The notes: generated by a model not told the origin, from the sequence alone. 64,000 nucleotides of DNA from Sialis fuliginosa (GCA_961205875.1 OY540822.1:14324501-14388500), one strand, 5' to 3'; counted from the first letter of the stretch, positions 47,216 through 60,389 are shown. Translations and numbers: made by a program.

Positions 47216-49720
47216 ATAAAAAAAAACATTTCAAATTATCGTAGCATAAAATATAAATAATTTTTCTAATTTATCGTTCTAAAATTAATATACATAATTT
47301 TTAAAATACATTAAATACCTTTCTTTCCTCATTAAAAAACCTGTTGAGAAGGGGAGATACGACTCTATTAAACTGAATTTGGTGGCCAGTGTTCATAAAT
47401 GAATTTGACACCACTGGTTTAACGAATATAAATAAATAAATGTATAATTAATTCCAAAAGATCTTGAACCAAGTTATTAATACTCTAAAATGTTTTCATG
47501 TTCAATGAAGGTACCTTTTGATTCTATGTTAATCTTCAAATTTACCACTGTGCATCAACTACTGAATACTTATCGCAACTTCGAGAATGAATACCTTATT
47601 CACAAAATTATTAACCTCCAGCAGGAGTTTAGAACTTTGAAACCCGATATCTGCGTACCTTTTAATCATGTTCTGTATGTATAAAGGCAAAAATTATCTA
47701 ATTACCAGATGTCTGAAAAATGTTTGTAACTCATTTTTTTTCTTTCGCATTTTTTCTTAAAATTAATCCATTCTATTTGTGAATAGGGTTGCACAGATAC
47801 TTAAAATATGTGAAGAGAACGATTTCATTTAAAAAAAGGACTTTTCTTTTGTATTAAGTATTTTAATAAGTAACTTTTGTTATAGTTATGTTTTTAATTT
47901 AAAAATAGTTATTGCCCTTCTAAATAAATTGAGCATGTTGGACTGTGGGTTCCTTTTTTTAGAAGACATACTTATTTACCAATAATAAATATTCCCTGCA
48001 ATACAATGTTCTCTTTAAAATAGATATTCTATTTGTGGATATAAGATATTTCCTGTCTTTACGAGTGAATCGGTTCAAGTATGCGCGAGCAAAACTCGTA
48101 AAGCCGGGAACTCGTGAAACGCAAACCAACAATACTATAAAATGGTTGTTTTTACTTCACTGGATACTCGATACCCGACAAAATCTGTATAGAGTTAAAC
48201 AACGCAATGATATATTTGTTTAGGTCCTACCATTAGGGTTCACTGCACAAAATAATTTAGTTCCTGCAAGGTTTGCTAAAGACATGTTTTAAATAATTGG
48301 GATTATAAGTGTAATCAACACATATTGCATAGTATGTTTTATCTAGTTGGTACGAGTATATTTACAATAGACAGATTTATATAATAACTATTGTATTTAT
48401 ATAAATACAAAGTAGTAACGAACTTTACCATAAACTTTGTTTATAGAATTGAGTTTATTTTAATTAATAGAGTTGGGAAACATTGTCTTACTTTAAATGT
48501 AAATACATGAAATTATTTATAACTAAAAGTAAATTACTCAATAAAGAAGAGTTGGTTGCTAATGTTGCTAACAAGTTTCAGAAGTGTGTTTCCTTTTTTG
48601 AAAACAAAAAAAAATAAATTGCAATTTTAACAGTGGTTACACATACATTTGTACATATTTATTTGTGGTGATAACGCAATAATAAATAATATAGAAGCTT
48701 TTTTTTAAATAGATAAATAATAAAACACAAAAAATGTTCAGTATTTATATTTATTAATACAAAATTAATCAGTTAAAATCCATAATTAAAAATTTGGAAT
48801 AATCAATTTTTAATAATTGGACTTAACCAAAATTTAAAGGATATTGTTTAAAGCGAGAGTCGCCATTTGTAAAACTATTTTATTAAAAAATAATTATACA
48901 TTTTTTGTATTTTTCACAGATATACACTGTCTATATTATAAGGGATACAATTTATAATTATTTTTGTCTTAGCGGTACGCGTTCAAAAAAGTTTGAAGAT
49001 CACTGATGATGATTTTTTGAGATATTTTAGTTTAATGCGGTATTGATAATAATCCTATAAAAATTGGAATACGATTATTCAATATATAATATGACCTTTA
49101 GACCTCCGCCAAAAACATTTTTGATAGCGCCATCTGGTGTTCCCTTTTAAACCCTTCAACTTTTGCCTAAAATATTTTTCTCTAACATACTTTGATACTT
49201 ACATCTATCACATGATATTTCCAGTACCATAGAAAATATAAAAATAAATTCCAAACAAAATCCATCAAAATTCGATACCCTGTAAACAATGTTGCCTTGG
49301 TTAGCTCGAGAGCAAATTTTCTATAATATCGAACATCAATAGTTTTTGATTTTAAACGACATATTAGAGAAAAGACAGAGTGAAGTGACCACGAAGGTAT
49401 AAAATCAAAAATCAATATAGTTTATATAAAAAGCAAAAAAATTATTTCGTATAACGATAAAATTGTATTGGACTATATTTTTATGTAAAAAGAAGTAATG
49501 ATTTTTTATTATCGGTTTATAACCAACAAATCTTCATATATTGAAAATATTAACTACAAATATCAAATGTAGTTATACAATAGAGCAAATAGCTCTTAAA
49601 GAAAATGAAAAAAAAACATTGTACTTATTTTATTTATTATCTAATAAACGTTAATTTCCCGTAGTAAAATGTATATTCATTAGTAATTTTGAGTTGTTAT
49701 ACTTTTATGCAAATATGTAT
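47216..49720. other. Long stretch without recognised genes
   Basis: Several frames of 62-77 codons lack domains. At 47,380-47,418, 'ccagtgttcataaatgaatt' followed by 'caccactgg' forms a short hairpin. A more balanced segment at 48,040-48,240 ('cgcgagcaaaactcgtaaagccgggaactcg') has no identifiable origin. Confidence 0.4.
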
Positions 49721-50101
49721 AAGGTACTAACGCCACTCTTGGTCATTTTAAGAGTTTTTTGGGATTGATGGGCTTCTTTTTTTTCATGTTACTAATAAAA
49801 AAAGTACCTCTTTACTAAATCAATTTTAAATATAGTTTGCCCTTTATTTTGTTTATGTTTTTTCCAGTAATGGGCACCCAGTAATGGACACTTGCTAATG
49901 ATTACAAAATGATAAGTACTACGACACAAAAGATATAAAATAAAGAATCGTAAAACTTGTAATAATATTAAGCAGATGCTATGATAATATAATAATAATT
50001 AATAATTAGTTTAAATGGCTACTTTTCTGACACCAATTGACCGATTGTCATTAAATTATTTATTAAATATCAACAAATAATTGTAATTGTGCCAGTACCT
50101 T
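49721..50101 (+). mobile_element. Repeat family R5, copy 5, with both ends
   Basis: Starts AAGGTACTAACGCCACTCTTGG and ends GTGCCAGTACCTT, giving an inverted terminal pair AAGGTACT(A/G)(A/G)C.C; extending by one T/A leaves TA on both sides. The interior matches the other four copies ('gggattgatgggcttc', 'tgttactaataaaa', 'tgtttatgttttttccagtaatggg', 'cacttgctaatgattacaaaatgataagta'). Probably a Tc1/mariner-type MITE. Confidence 0.75.
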
Positions 50102-53034
50102 ATATTATTATAACCTTATTTTTTTTAAAGAGTTTTGATCTTTTGAGAAATATATTTTTGAAAGCAATATTCATTTTATGTTTATAGATTTTCTATTGTA
50201 TAGCTCGTGTTATTCTTAGGTTATCTCTACCGATTTGTTATTTTGTATAGAATAATATCAACTAAAATGTAATGCCCTTAAGCAATAAAAGATTTTAGTT
50301 GTTTTTTATGAACATGTTCCATGTTGCTGACTTACACTACCGATAAAATAATTTAAATTATACCTTTTAAAATGTTTTTATGAAAAAACTTCATCATCTT
50401 TTTCCTTCTCCAACTTTTTTATTACATTTTTTAATACGTTCTAATTCTCGGTTAAATTATTTTTTAATGAAAAAATTAAGTTCATTATAATATTACTTTT
50501 TAAACAAAAATAGTAATTATAAATACTCATTTACAGTACCATTAGAATGTCTTTTGGATTAAATAATTATTAAAGCATAAAATGTATGTGAAGAAATTTA
50601 ATAGAAGAAAATGGCTTTTAATATTATTTATGTACTTTTCTTTGTGCTTTTTAAATTTCACCGATGGAGAAAATTCACAAAGGATTAATACTTTTGGTAA
50701 ATATTTTATAACATATATTATTGACTATAATTAATTAAAGTGGTCAGACTGATTTGAAAGGTTTTATACTGATTTAAAAAATTATATTCAATTAGTTCAT
50801 ATCACATTAAAATTTTAAAAAAGGTTATATTCTCAAAATATTTTATTTATATCCTATTCAATACATAGCTATAATACAGATTTATTACTTAATTGCTTAT
50901 AATCATTAGTTTTTAATGTATTAACTTGCAAGCTAAAACATACATATATGACAGTTCTATGACATTTATTATATGGTCAGAGTTATCAACTCTGTATTAT
51001 AAATCTCACAGAATTAATACCTCGTTGAAAGTGCCTATACTTATAAGCTAATAAATTTAAAAACTTTTAATTATATCATAATATAGTTCCTATTACCGAG
51101 ATATAAACTTCGAAAGTAGAATTGTTTTGCATGTAAAATTAGTAAAGTAAGTTTATATAATACATAGTTGTACTATATTGTAACTTTGTATCGCTTCCTT
51201 TTTCTATCTAGAAAAATTTATTATTCTGGTCTTAATTAAACAACATTTTTTGTTTCATTTAATTATCTACTTTATGATTATCCACGTACTAGCATCCATA
51301 AAATATATCAGAATCGTGCTAGAAAGTTTATCCTAGTTATTTAAATAGTTCATGATTACTTGATAATGATTGCAGGTAATGTGGAGGGTCAGGTTCCCCC
51401 CCATCTCTGATTTTAAGTTGACTAAATATACTCGTATGTACAATATACTTCGGTTGGAAAAAATAAAAACTTTAGTCATATAAAGTTCAAAAAAGTCTTA
51501 AACTAGTTTATATTCTAGCAGAATGAATAGTATACATGGATTTGTAGTAAAAGCAATAAAAAAAAGATTCGATTGATTTCAAATTACTCGTTTTTTTAAA
51601 TAAAACACAATAAGTTAACATAGTAATTAATTTGTAAAAATTATACAATTATAAATGTAAAATAAAAATAATTTTACGAAAACTACTGAACCGATTTTGA
51701 TGGGACTTTCACTCTTCGAAGAGTTAATTTGATATTAAAATTAAGGAAAATTTACGTAAATATAAAGAGGATTTAATCCGAAATGAATACATTTTTGTCA
51801 AATATATTGTTATAAAATACCCACGGTCAAATGTATTAGGATTATTTGGAAAATGTTAGTTTAATTAATTATAAATAACTGCAAAAGACTGGAACTCCGA
51901 AATAGCCATCTCAATCAAGTAAAGAAAGAACATATTATTTTGTCAACAACTATAGTTGCTATAAACGCCCACAGAGTAAATGTTCTATAGAATCTGTGTG
52001 GTAAATGATCCTTGAAATGATATTATTAAATAAAATGAGAAAACTGAACGATATTCTAAATTAAAACAGCTTATAACTTCGGACAGATAATATTTTCATC
52101 AAATGAATTGTCGACGATATCAGTTGGGGTATCAGAACATTAATAAATCAAAGTGTTATTTTAATAGACAATATCGCACACATATTTTTTATTCATCTCA
52201 TTTAAAAACATGTTTGCAAACAGTGGCGTCACATCATTTAAAAAAAAATATTAAAATCAGTAAAAATCTTAATATACTACCATTAAATTTAGAATGCACC
52301 ACGAAATTCATTTTAACGATCCTAAAATTTTGATATCAATATCAATTTTTAAATTTTTCTAATTAGTTTTAAAATAGTTCGTAATAAAAATAATGTTTTG
52401 AATAAAAGTTATAGAATTTTTCGAATTACAAAGGGGCCACGATTAGACCAAATTCGTTCAAGATTCGGCCAAGGCTGGCATTTCCTACATGAGTTATTGC
52501 GAATTAGAAAATGTGTTTTTAATAATTTGTATAGTTATTTTTATTAATTTTATATCAGCAGATACACTTACACTGTTAATTTTCAGTTTTAAATTAGTGT
52601 ATTGCATTCGTTTTTATAATTTATATTTAATATAAATTCCTCAAATACTCGAATGACAGAACGCCACTGGCGAGTAAGTACAATAACCGAAAGTGGTTTA
52701 AATTTTGAGTTGGCCATTGTTTGAAACGGGCGGTCAAATCCTCTCGCAAAGTGAGTTTAAATTAACGCAATAATTATATGTGAGTCCTTTAAATCCATAT
52801 CGCCGTAATACCGGCCGAAAAATACAATCTAGGTCAATAATACCGGAATGAGTTTTATACACTTGTGCTCCTATAAAGATCGAAATCAATTTTTGCCGGT
52901 CGCTTTTGATATAATTGTTTTGCTCACACTCATACTAAATGCAAGGATTCGACCAGTGGTACTTAATCAATTCTCAAACAGAACATTTCAGGAATAAGTT
53001 TGTACAGTATATGGATCCCTGAATTAGAGTTATA
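50102..53034. other. Long AT-rich stretch with small repeat pieces
   Basis: 'cgaaaactactgaaccgattttgatgggactttcactcttcg' at about 51,679-51,720 is an R1-like fragment, with another at 56,605-56,640. A more balanced segment at 52,640-52,920 ('cgggcggtcaaatcc', 'accggccgaaaaat') contains two donor-like GTAAGT/GTGAGT sites, but no exon could be defined. The 76-codon frame at 52,103-52,333 has no domain. Confidence 0.4.
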
Positions 53035-53286
53035 CAGTGTATTCCAAGTTGATTAAGACATAGGAAATTTAACATGGGGACAATTAGAAATGTTGTAGTA
53101 ACCTTTGGTCAAATTTAACAATGTGTAATTGGTGCATTTTGAAATGCCACCTCGAAACTAACTGATAAATTTTAAATTAATCAACAGTATTTTGTTCTCA
53201 ACTTTAATTTAATTAATTTAAGCATCCTAGATAAAATTATAATAATATTTTTTGGCAGATATAAATTTGAAAACAAAATACTAATT
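53035..53286. mobile_element. MITE family M1 copy 2, truncated
   Basis: TA (53,033-53,034) precedes CAGTGTATTCCAAGTTGATTAAG. It keeps the segment 'ttgtagtaacctttggtcaaattt' and 'tgcattttgaaatgccacctcgaa'. Its inner part ('aagcatcctagataaaatta', 'tggcagatataaatttgaaaac') is the reverse complement of the inner part at 35,190-35,250, so this copy lies in the opposite orientation. It stops after 'aaaatactaatta' without the second terminus. Confidence 0.8.
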
Positions 53287-54362
53287 ACAATTTTGTTTGT
53301 TTGTTAATTTATCAATTTTAATTTGTTTATAATAAAAAAAGGAAATAATCCGGTTCCGGTCGGAATTGAAAATTTCAATTCCGGTACCCCCCTTAGTCGT
53401 TATCATGCAAAAAATTAAAAAAAAATCCAGAATGTACATTTTAATTAGTACTTTCAATGATAATTATAACGAACACTAGAATTTTTTTTACTTTATATTG
53501 TAGTAATGTAGAGAATGGCTACGGAACCCTGCCCAAAATTTATTTAATTGAACAATTAATCAAAATTGGGATATAATCCCAATTAGAATATAAATTTTTG
53601 TGTAATAAAAGTTAAATACAATTTAAAAAAACGATTTTGTAATATTTTAATCGGGATATTTAGCATTGCTAATGAGGCCGAATTAAAAGTGGTAATTGAA
53701 TCAAAATCTGCATTCATATTAAAAAGAAAACGCTTCTTCTAATATTAAATTTTACTTCATCATTATATCATTTAGAGGTTAAAATATTTCTGTTTAACTA
53801 ATAGAAAGCATATTAAATGTATCCATTAGGTTAGGTTATATTACAAAAATAGTATACATTTCATATACATATGTTTAATATGCATTCAAGCAATCTTGTA
53901 TTAATTAAATAGATATATAAATATATGGATGGTTAATTAAAGTAGTTCACATTTGAATAAACTCATAAATACATATGTAGCATTATTAATAAAATATGAA
54001 GGGTATATTGATATCATAAACGTAAATTATACATATATTATATTCATTCAAGTCCTCTGGTATTCTAATGTCATTCTATATATCCACATCATGTGTAGGT
54101 ACATATTTATTTATTAAAATATACGTATATATGCTCTCTAATATCTAATATAAATTGTTATTTGCAATATATCGTCGACATTATGTGGTTTGGAGTAAAG
54201 TTCATATATCTAGACATAATTGATGTTTATGAAATAGATATTTATCGACATGATAAAATTATTTAAGCATCTGTTTTTCATTTTTGTATTTATATGAGTT
54301 GTTTAAATAATAAACTGATTTTTTTTTAAATATTAACTGATTTGGATGATTTTTTGTTTGTT
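53287..54362. other. AT-rich intergenic sequence with one strong hairpin
   Basis: At 53,361-53,382, 'ggaattgaaa-a-tttcaattcc' forms a 10-bp perfect stem with a one-base centre, flanked by more CCGG symmetry ('ccggt...ccggtacc'). Nothing else recognised. Confidence 0.5.
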
Positions 54363-54887
54363 GAGTGAGTAAAAAATATGGAATATTGTTTATATTTTCT
54401 AAAATATTCATTATTTAAAAATTTTTTTTAGAGAATTTATTTCCTATTATATTACTAGAGATTGGAAAAATAGTTTTTCAACTATTACGTAAAAATGCAT
54501 TTATTGTAATTTTTATTACATATCTCCACCGTTTTCAGAAAACTGGTTTGATTGAACACAATTTGAAATCAACTAACTTTCCAACTATTTGCGACACTTT
54601 TTACTGCTTCATTTGCACTAAATATTATAAAATCATAAAAAAACTATTTACCAACTATTTTCCTAAAAAAAATTCAACTAGTAACTATTTCATTGAAAAT
54701 AACAACTATTTTTCCAATCTCTATATATTACTATGGCATCCAATTCTTTTTTTTTGATTTTATGAATCGATCGTATTTTTTGCATGCAACTCTGTAAAAT
54801 TTTAATTATAAATAATAATTTCACTATTTTTTAAAATAATGAATATTTTAGGAAATATGAGCAATATTCCATATTTCTTACTCACTC
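54363..54887. mobile_element. Outer MITE of a nested pair (GAGTGAGTAA ends)
   Basis: The left arm GAGTGAGTAAAAAATATGG at 54,363 and its continuation 'ttctaaaatattcattatttaaaa' are mirrored at 54,815-54,887 ('ttttaaaataatgaatatttta', 'ccatatttcttactcactc'). The arms are about 65 bp and the whole unit 525 bp. A smaller TIR element sits inside. The target duplication is not clear. Confidence 0.7.
54458..54721. mobile_element. Inner MITE of the nested pair (GAGATTGGAAAAATAGTT ends)
   Basis: This 264-bp unit has TA at 54,456-54,457 and 54,722-54,723. The left end is GAGATTGGAAAAATAGTT and the right end its exact inverse, AACTATTTTTCCAATCTC. Words of the form 'caactatttt/acc' recur inside. The 69-codon frame across it is incidental. 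It appears inserted into the outer element. Confidence 0.8.
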
Positions 54888-55656
54888 TGTATATTAAAGA
54901 CATATACCAAAAAAACAATAACAAATCTATTTTGTGCAAATATTATTTATTTGAAGTAGTAGCTACTACAAATTTAGGTTCCCTGATAAATTTTTAAGAT
55001 AGGACCCTTTAAAAAATACAATTTTTTTATCAGTTCAGAGGAATAGGGAGACTAAAATAAAACAAATTTTTTGGATATCTTTTGGCCAGTCCAACCACCC
55101 TGTAGTTACGCTACAGTTTTACTATTTAATGTAGATATTACATGTATGCATGCCCTTGTATATGTATACTGGATGAATAACAAAACGTCTCATATTTAGT
55201 ATTAAATATTAAAATTTCATTTCGATGATCGCTAAGCAGTTACAGGTTACAGCCCTTTGATTAAAGTACATCAAAGACACAAGTAACCCAAGATCATGTG
55301 GGTTAATTTACCAACTCTACGTTAATATTGAAATTGTTTGTTTCCATGAAATGGAAAGATTTGATAAATTTTAAGCCACGTGGACCAAATTATTCACAAA
55401 GTAAAACCTAAATCAAATAAATATGTTTTTAAAACGAAATTATTTATTCATCACACCATTATTTTTAATGTATGTATGTATGTACTTTACAAAAACGCCT
55501 ATAAATGCAAATGTATTCATTGAAATGATTTGAAATTTTAATACATAATGCTAGACAATAAAACAAACTTTTTAGGAGTGCTTTTTATGTGATGTATAGT
55601 TTTTTAGAACTATATTACATATTAATATACAGTATGTATTTTAAAATATTTTAAAT
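54888..55656. other. AT-rich intergenic sequence
   Basis: Nothing recognised apart from a small CTGTAGTTACGCTACAG hairpin at about 55,100. Confidence 0.4.
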
Positions 55657-55785
55657 CAGCGCTTCCCAACCTGTGGAAAATGCGTTAATATAACCATTTA
55701 ACGTACTTTTATATATAATTGGCCCAAATAAAATTGTATTTTTCATTTCTGTCTGTTCTTCTTATTTAAAAAGTTGAGAACTGCT
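55657..55785. mobile_element. Short decayed hAT-type MITE
   Basis: 'CAGCGCTTCCCAACCTGTGG' at 55,657 and 'AAGTTGAGAACTGCT' ending 55,785 form a degenerate hAT-like pair (CAGCGGTTCTCAACCT type). The flanking duplication is not convincing, so it is probably old. Confidence 0.5.
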
Positions 55786-56759
55786 ATTTTAGATACTTAT
55801 CACTGATATCTTGTTTTTAATGTTTTGGTTGATGTTAGCGATGTTTTTCAACTGTTGTTAACGTATTTTACCTGATATGAGCATTAATAAAAAGTATTAT
55901 ATTTATTAAATAGCAAACTTTCTTTGAGACAATAATCATTAAGTTTTCTTTATATACACACCTTAAAATAATAAAAACCGCTATTTTGATATTGCTATCG
56001 CTATAAAAATGATATATTACAGTCATTTTTGAAATAATATTTATAAATATGAAAATATAACGATAAAAACAAGACTTGGCGAAGTATTTTTTGGAAAACA
56101 ATTCTGCAATAATAGTGAGCTAAATTTGCTCAAGAAGGAAATGATCATATAAAATATAAGCCATTTATTAATGATATATAGTATGGTTGTTTGCAACAAA
56201 CATATTTTTTGTAATCAATCATTATTTACATAATATACATCAAATTTCAGTTGATTTGTCTCTTTTTAAAATCTATTTAATAAATCACATAAGCGTAGAT
56301 TTTTCCCTTAGATAGGTTCTTTTTGTTAAGGTAGAAATATTGTTATATAAGCAGTTTTCATGTATGATTTATATAACGCATTTCAATAGTTCCATGCCTA
56401 CGGATTTTCTCCAATCATTGCACAATTATATTTATTGTAGTTTTTCACTTTTCACCGCTTTTTTTAATACACTAAACAAATAAAATTCTCTTTCGTTTCT
56501 CAGTACGTTATCAGTTACTATTTCAGAGTTTTCACTGAAGTTACTTTCTAATAAATATTCAATATTAATACTTAAAAAAATTACTGTTAGTTCCTAATGG
56601 ACACGATAACTACTGAACCGATTTTGATGTGACTTTCAATATAAAAACTTTAATTTTCTGTACTTATATATTTTATTTAGAATACCCATAAAATCAACAC
56701 CGAAATTTAACTTTATTTGAAACAGATGACAAATATATATTATACAAAAATCGCCATCT
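55786..56759. other. AT-rich intergenic sequence
   Basis: An R1-like fragment lies at 56,600-56,640 ('aactactgaaccgattttgatgtgactttca'). The 77-codon minus frame at 55,868-56,101 is AT-driven. Confidence 0.4.
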
Positions 56760-57190
56760 AAGTCTGTAAGGCGAATAAGAGTGAGAGAGAAGAGAACACA
56801 GAGAGGGCATTAAGTATATTGTATGTGCTAAAAATACACGAGCTTCAACCCCTATCGATTCGGTTGGCCCAACAGCCGTAACTAATAGTCGAGCAGTGTA
56901 ATGTTACTTCCTTTCCGAATGTTCTATTTCAGACACACAAACAATGTTTTACCAAATTTTAATTGCACATAATTGGCTACGAGAACTTTAAAAACTGTTG
57001 TTCGCTCACGTTTACTTTCGCCCGCTGTATTTTTTTATGTTTAACCCCTCAAGCGTTCGGCACTTATCGTTACTATTGTATATTTTTAAACCGTTTGTTG
57101 TTCGCTGATTTTTTAGAACGTGCGTTCTTTTGTTTTAACCCATCAAGCGTTTTTGGTCACACAAAAGCATTGTGCACTTATTTTTAAATA
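56760..57190. other. GC-richer block with a diverged 100-bp tandem pair
   Basis: From 56,760 the sequence is more balanced ('gagtgagagagaagagaacacagagaggg', 'ttggcccaacagccg'). 'tgttgttcgct' and 'tttaaccc(c/a)(t/a)caagcg' occur at about 56,996/57,040 and again at 57,096/57,136, a diverged tandem pair. The 74-codon frame crossing it is not recognised. An acceptor-like 'ttctatttcag' lies near 56,931, but no exon could be assembled. Confidence 0.4.
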
Positions 57191-59029
57191 AGTTAAGTTC
57201 AATTTTAACTCCCACCGGACCGGAAAGTTCCCCAATTTTTTTTTATATTAAAATCCTTGATAATAATGACTGTATTTTAAGCGACAATGAATAATTCTGG
57301 AAGCAAATTGAGGTAAAAAATATCTTAATTTTATAAAATACGTCCTAGCACTTAAAATAATTATTTTATATAAAGAACTATATTTAGATATTTTTTTTAT
57401 TCTTATCTCCTGATACAAAATATATAACTGGAAAAATGTTTTTTTTTCTTCCAAGAATTCAGAATTAAATTTTCTCATGTTTCTTCGCTATTTTTTTTCA
57501 TTGTGATTTCTGAGAAATGAATCACTTGAAATGTCCAGTTGTTGTTGAAAATGTATATTTGACTTCAATGTTATAATCCTTTGCACACATATTCAAATAA
57601 ATTATTTACGAATTCAGTAGCGGCGAATATATGGGCTGATAAAAAAATATAATTAAAAATCTTAGTATAGCGTTGATTTTTTAGTGTGTAATTAATACAT
57701 TAATACAAATACTTAAAAGTATATATTTCAATGAAAGTAGGTAGTAGATAAGTTTAAAAGAGAATAGATATTTTCTAGAGCATAATTTTTAATTTTATGA
57801 GATTCGTTCGCATCATCTCCGACATTTTAAACATTATATTTAACTACCTGCTAAGGTAGTCGTCTATTTCATGAAATAAATAGTTGAACGTATAAGTTTA
57901 TCTTTATTTACTTGAATATTCTGTAGCTAAGATTCTCATTACAGTATTTCTTAATGAGTCGTTTGAATTTATGGATATTTTATGTATATATACACGCTAG
58001 TATGTGTTCAAGTAATGTATTTTATAATTAATTTACTGCTTTTTCTCCCGTTAATTTTATTGCCCAATAAATATATTATTTTTGCTATACGTATGCTAAA
58101 CATCAGTGGTTTTGGAAAAAATATCTTCCAGTAGTATAGCCAAGTCTGTCAGACCCATTTTAGGGGGTTATTTGAAAAAATGTTATATCAGCTAATAAAG
58201 GTACAAAATGATTTAATTTTAATTTAATCATTTATTTTTTTTAAATTCTACAAACAAAAATTAAAACAACAGTATGTGCTATTGTTAATGTGTATAAAGA
58301 AAAGATTTTAAAAGTAACAACCTATCTATAAATAAAAATAAAAAGACATTTAAAAGTGAAATGTAAGCTTTAAAATTGAACCAAGCAATCGAGTGAAAAC
58401 ATGAAAAAAAATTACCTTTTCCACGATATCGATTCGTTGTTATCTAGATTTTCGAAAAGTCAATTGTATTAATGTTTTTTTTTAAACTAGAAATTACATG
58501 CTTTTTGAATGAATTGAATTTCGCCTATATTTTCATTTTTTTGGCAGTTGTATACGTACATAGGTAAAAAATTAACTTATGCTAAGAAAAAGAAATATTT
58601 CTTTAATAAAAGAATATACTCTTAATCCAACTATATTATTATTTCTCTTTATACGTTAAATTATTGTTGTAAAAACGTATTAGTTCTAATAAATTAAGTA
58701 TGTATTTTATTAACAAGAATACATCGCTTAATCAATAATATATAAAATCAAAAATCAACCGTTATTGCTGATAAGAGAATTTATCGTATAACAAAACATA
58801 GTAGTCATTTGGGAAAAGGGTAACCGGAAATTCAACAGTAACTTCCGTCCAAGAGAGACATGGGTTTTATCAGTTAAGAGGTTAATTAAATTAGATATTA
58901 AATACACAAAAATCACGTTTAGTTATATCGGAAATTCAACATTCATTTTGTATTACATTTTATAAAAATTTGTCGCATGTAAAAAAGTATTGTATTATTT
59001 TTATAATTAAAAAATTGAAAAAAATATTA
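57191..59029. other. AT-rich intergenic sequence
   Basis: No gene or repeat recognised. Confidence 0.45.
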
Positions 59030-59280
59030 ACAACTAGCCGTTAACCACGATTTCTGTTATGATAATCGATGAAACCGATTGGGCGTACAAATGTCACAAA
59101 CCCATATTTTTATTTAATCAATTTTCAAGATATAAAGTAGTCTATGCCCTTCCTTAGGATGCAAGCTATCTTCCAAGCTATTGTAATAAACCCTTATTTA
59201 AGAATACTAATTATAAAATAAAAAATAGTCTGGTTTGTGCTTTTTTTAAAATACTGACACACAGAGAGACAAATATACTA
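59030..59280 (-). repeat. Repeat family R1, copy 3
   Basis: 'actagccgttaaccacgatttctg', 'atcaattttcaagatataaagtagtctatgcccttccttaggatgcaagctatcttcc', then 'tgacacacagagagac', is the reversed R1 layout (compare 3,376-3,840). Confidence 0.65.
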
Positions 59281-60017
59281 CTCAAACGCGTCAATAGTTA
59301 ATTATATTAAATAAAAGAAGAGATACGTTTAAACATTTTTGAAAGCACTGGTATAGTGAACGTATTTGTAAGATTGTCTGCAAAAAGGATTATATATAAA
59401 GTATTAAAAGTGCACTCCAATTTTTTTCGCACTTTGTAAGATACGTGAAAATGGTGAATCTCATATTATATTGTGATATTTTATAACATACAAATACAAA
59501 AAGGTCGCACATAGAAAGGTTGGGGAGCCCCCGAGATCGTAATTTTGCAATTTGGTTCAACAACGTAACAACAATAAAAGGAACAGGGTTGCATTGAAAT
59601 AAAAATAATAAAAAAACTTTTGACAATATAGTTGCTATAATATTACACATATGAAAAAAAACTTTTGCTTTTTTATTGTAATTCTCTTTTCTTTCAATTA
59701 CTTTTCTTGCATTGGCATTTCGTTGTATTTTATAGTGAAACGTTGGATATGTGAGTATGAATTTAATTTTTAAAATATAAATACATATCAAATTAAATTT
59801 CGATTTGGGGTAAATTTCTCGACTATCGCAGTTAGTATTTTAGCCAAACGCTAGTAGAATGTTGCAAATTCGTTACTAACATCAGGTATAAAAAGATATA
59901 TTTGTCAGTTATAAATTATCCACTCTACAAAAGATAATGTGTTTTTGTTACTCAAATGAAAAATTCTTATGTCATTAATTTTTCTTTCTTCCACATGAAT
60001 TTAGAATAATTAAACAA
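59281..60017. other. AT-rich sequence with the longest open frame of the window
   Basis: A 133-codon minus-strand frame (59,791-59,390) crosses this segment. It has scattered hydrophobic stretches but no domain, no consistent codon bias and no splice context. I treat it as a chance frame. 'ggggagcccccgagatcg' at about 59,521 is an unexplained GC-rich spot. Confidence 0.35.
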
Positions 60018-60222
60018 CCCATACTAATATTATAAATGCGAGAGTGTGTCTATCTGTCTGTCTGTTACCTTTGCTCGGCTAAACCGCTGAATCAATCTTG
60101 ATGAAAGGCTGAGAAAATACAGGCTAGTTTATATTCCGAAAAATCGACTATCATAACAGAAATCTATATTACCTTACCTTAACCTAAATACCTATATGAC
60201 GCGAACGAAATCACGGGTAACA
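60018..60222 (+). repeat. Repeat family R1, copy 4 (compact, both ends)
   Basis: Runs from 'ccatactaatattataaatgcgagagtgtg' through 'tctgtctgtctgttaccttt' and 'ctaaaccgctgaatcaatcttgatga' to 'gcgaacgaaatcacgggtaac'. About 205 bp: the most compact and complete layout of this family in the window. Confidence 0.7.
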
Positions 60223-60344
60223 TATTAATTCTGTTTCTAATCAAAGAACAAATAATGTAAATAAATATCCAGGATGATAAATTAGCGTATTCTGTTGTTA
60301 TTAAATCATTTCAAATAAAATTAAATTAAACAATCAACAGTCTG
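60223..60344. other. AT-rich sequence
   Basis: Nothing recognised. Confidence 0.3.
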
Positions 60345-60389
60345 GAAGGGAATCCGCTACACCGTCCGCTAAATCGAGGTTCCACTGTA
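60345..60389 (-). mobile_element. Solitary pogo/Tigger-like terminus
   Basis: 'aatccgctacaccgtccgctaaatcgaggttccactg' followed by TA is the inverse of TACAGTGGAACCTCGATTTA, a classic pogo/Tigger-type end. No partner end is found nearby, so this is a decayed or truncated copy. Confidence 0.6.

Noticed and set aside
52640-52920. More balanced segment with GTAAGT and GTGAGT sites as a host exon
   Set aside because: No frame is supported between the sites, and the short ATG frame at 52,653 is not protein-like. Evidence is too thin for a feature.
59390-59791. Longest open frame in the window (133 codons, minus strand)
   Set aside because: No recognisable domain, AT-driven composition, no splice or promoter context. 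In DNA of this size one frame of this length can arise by chance.
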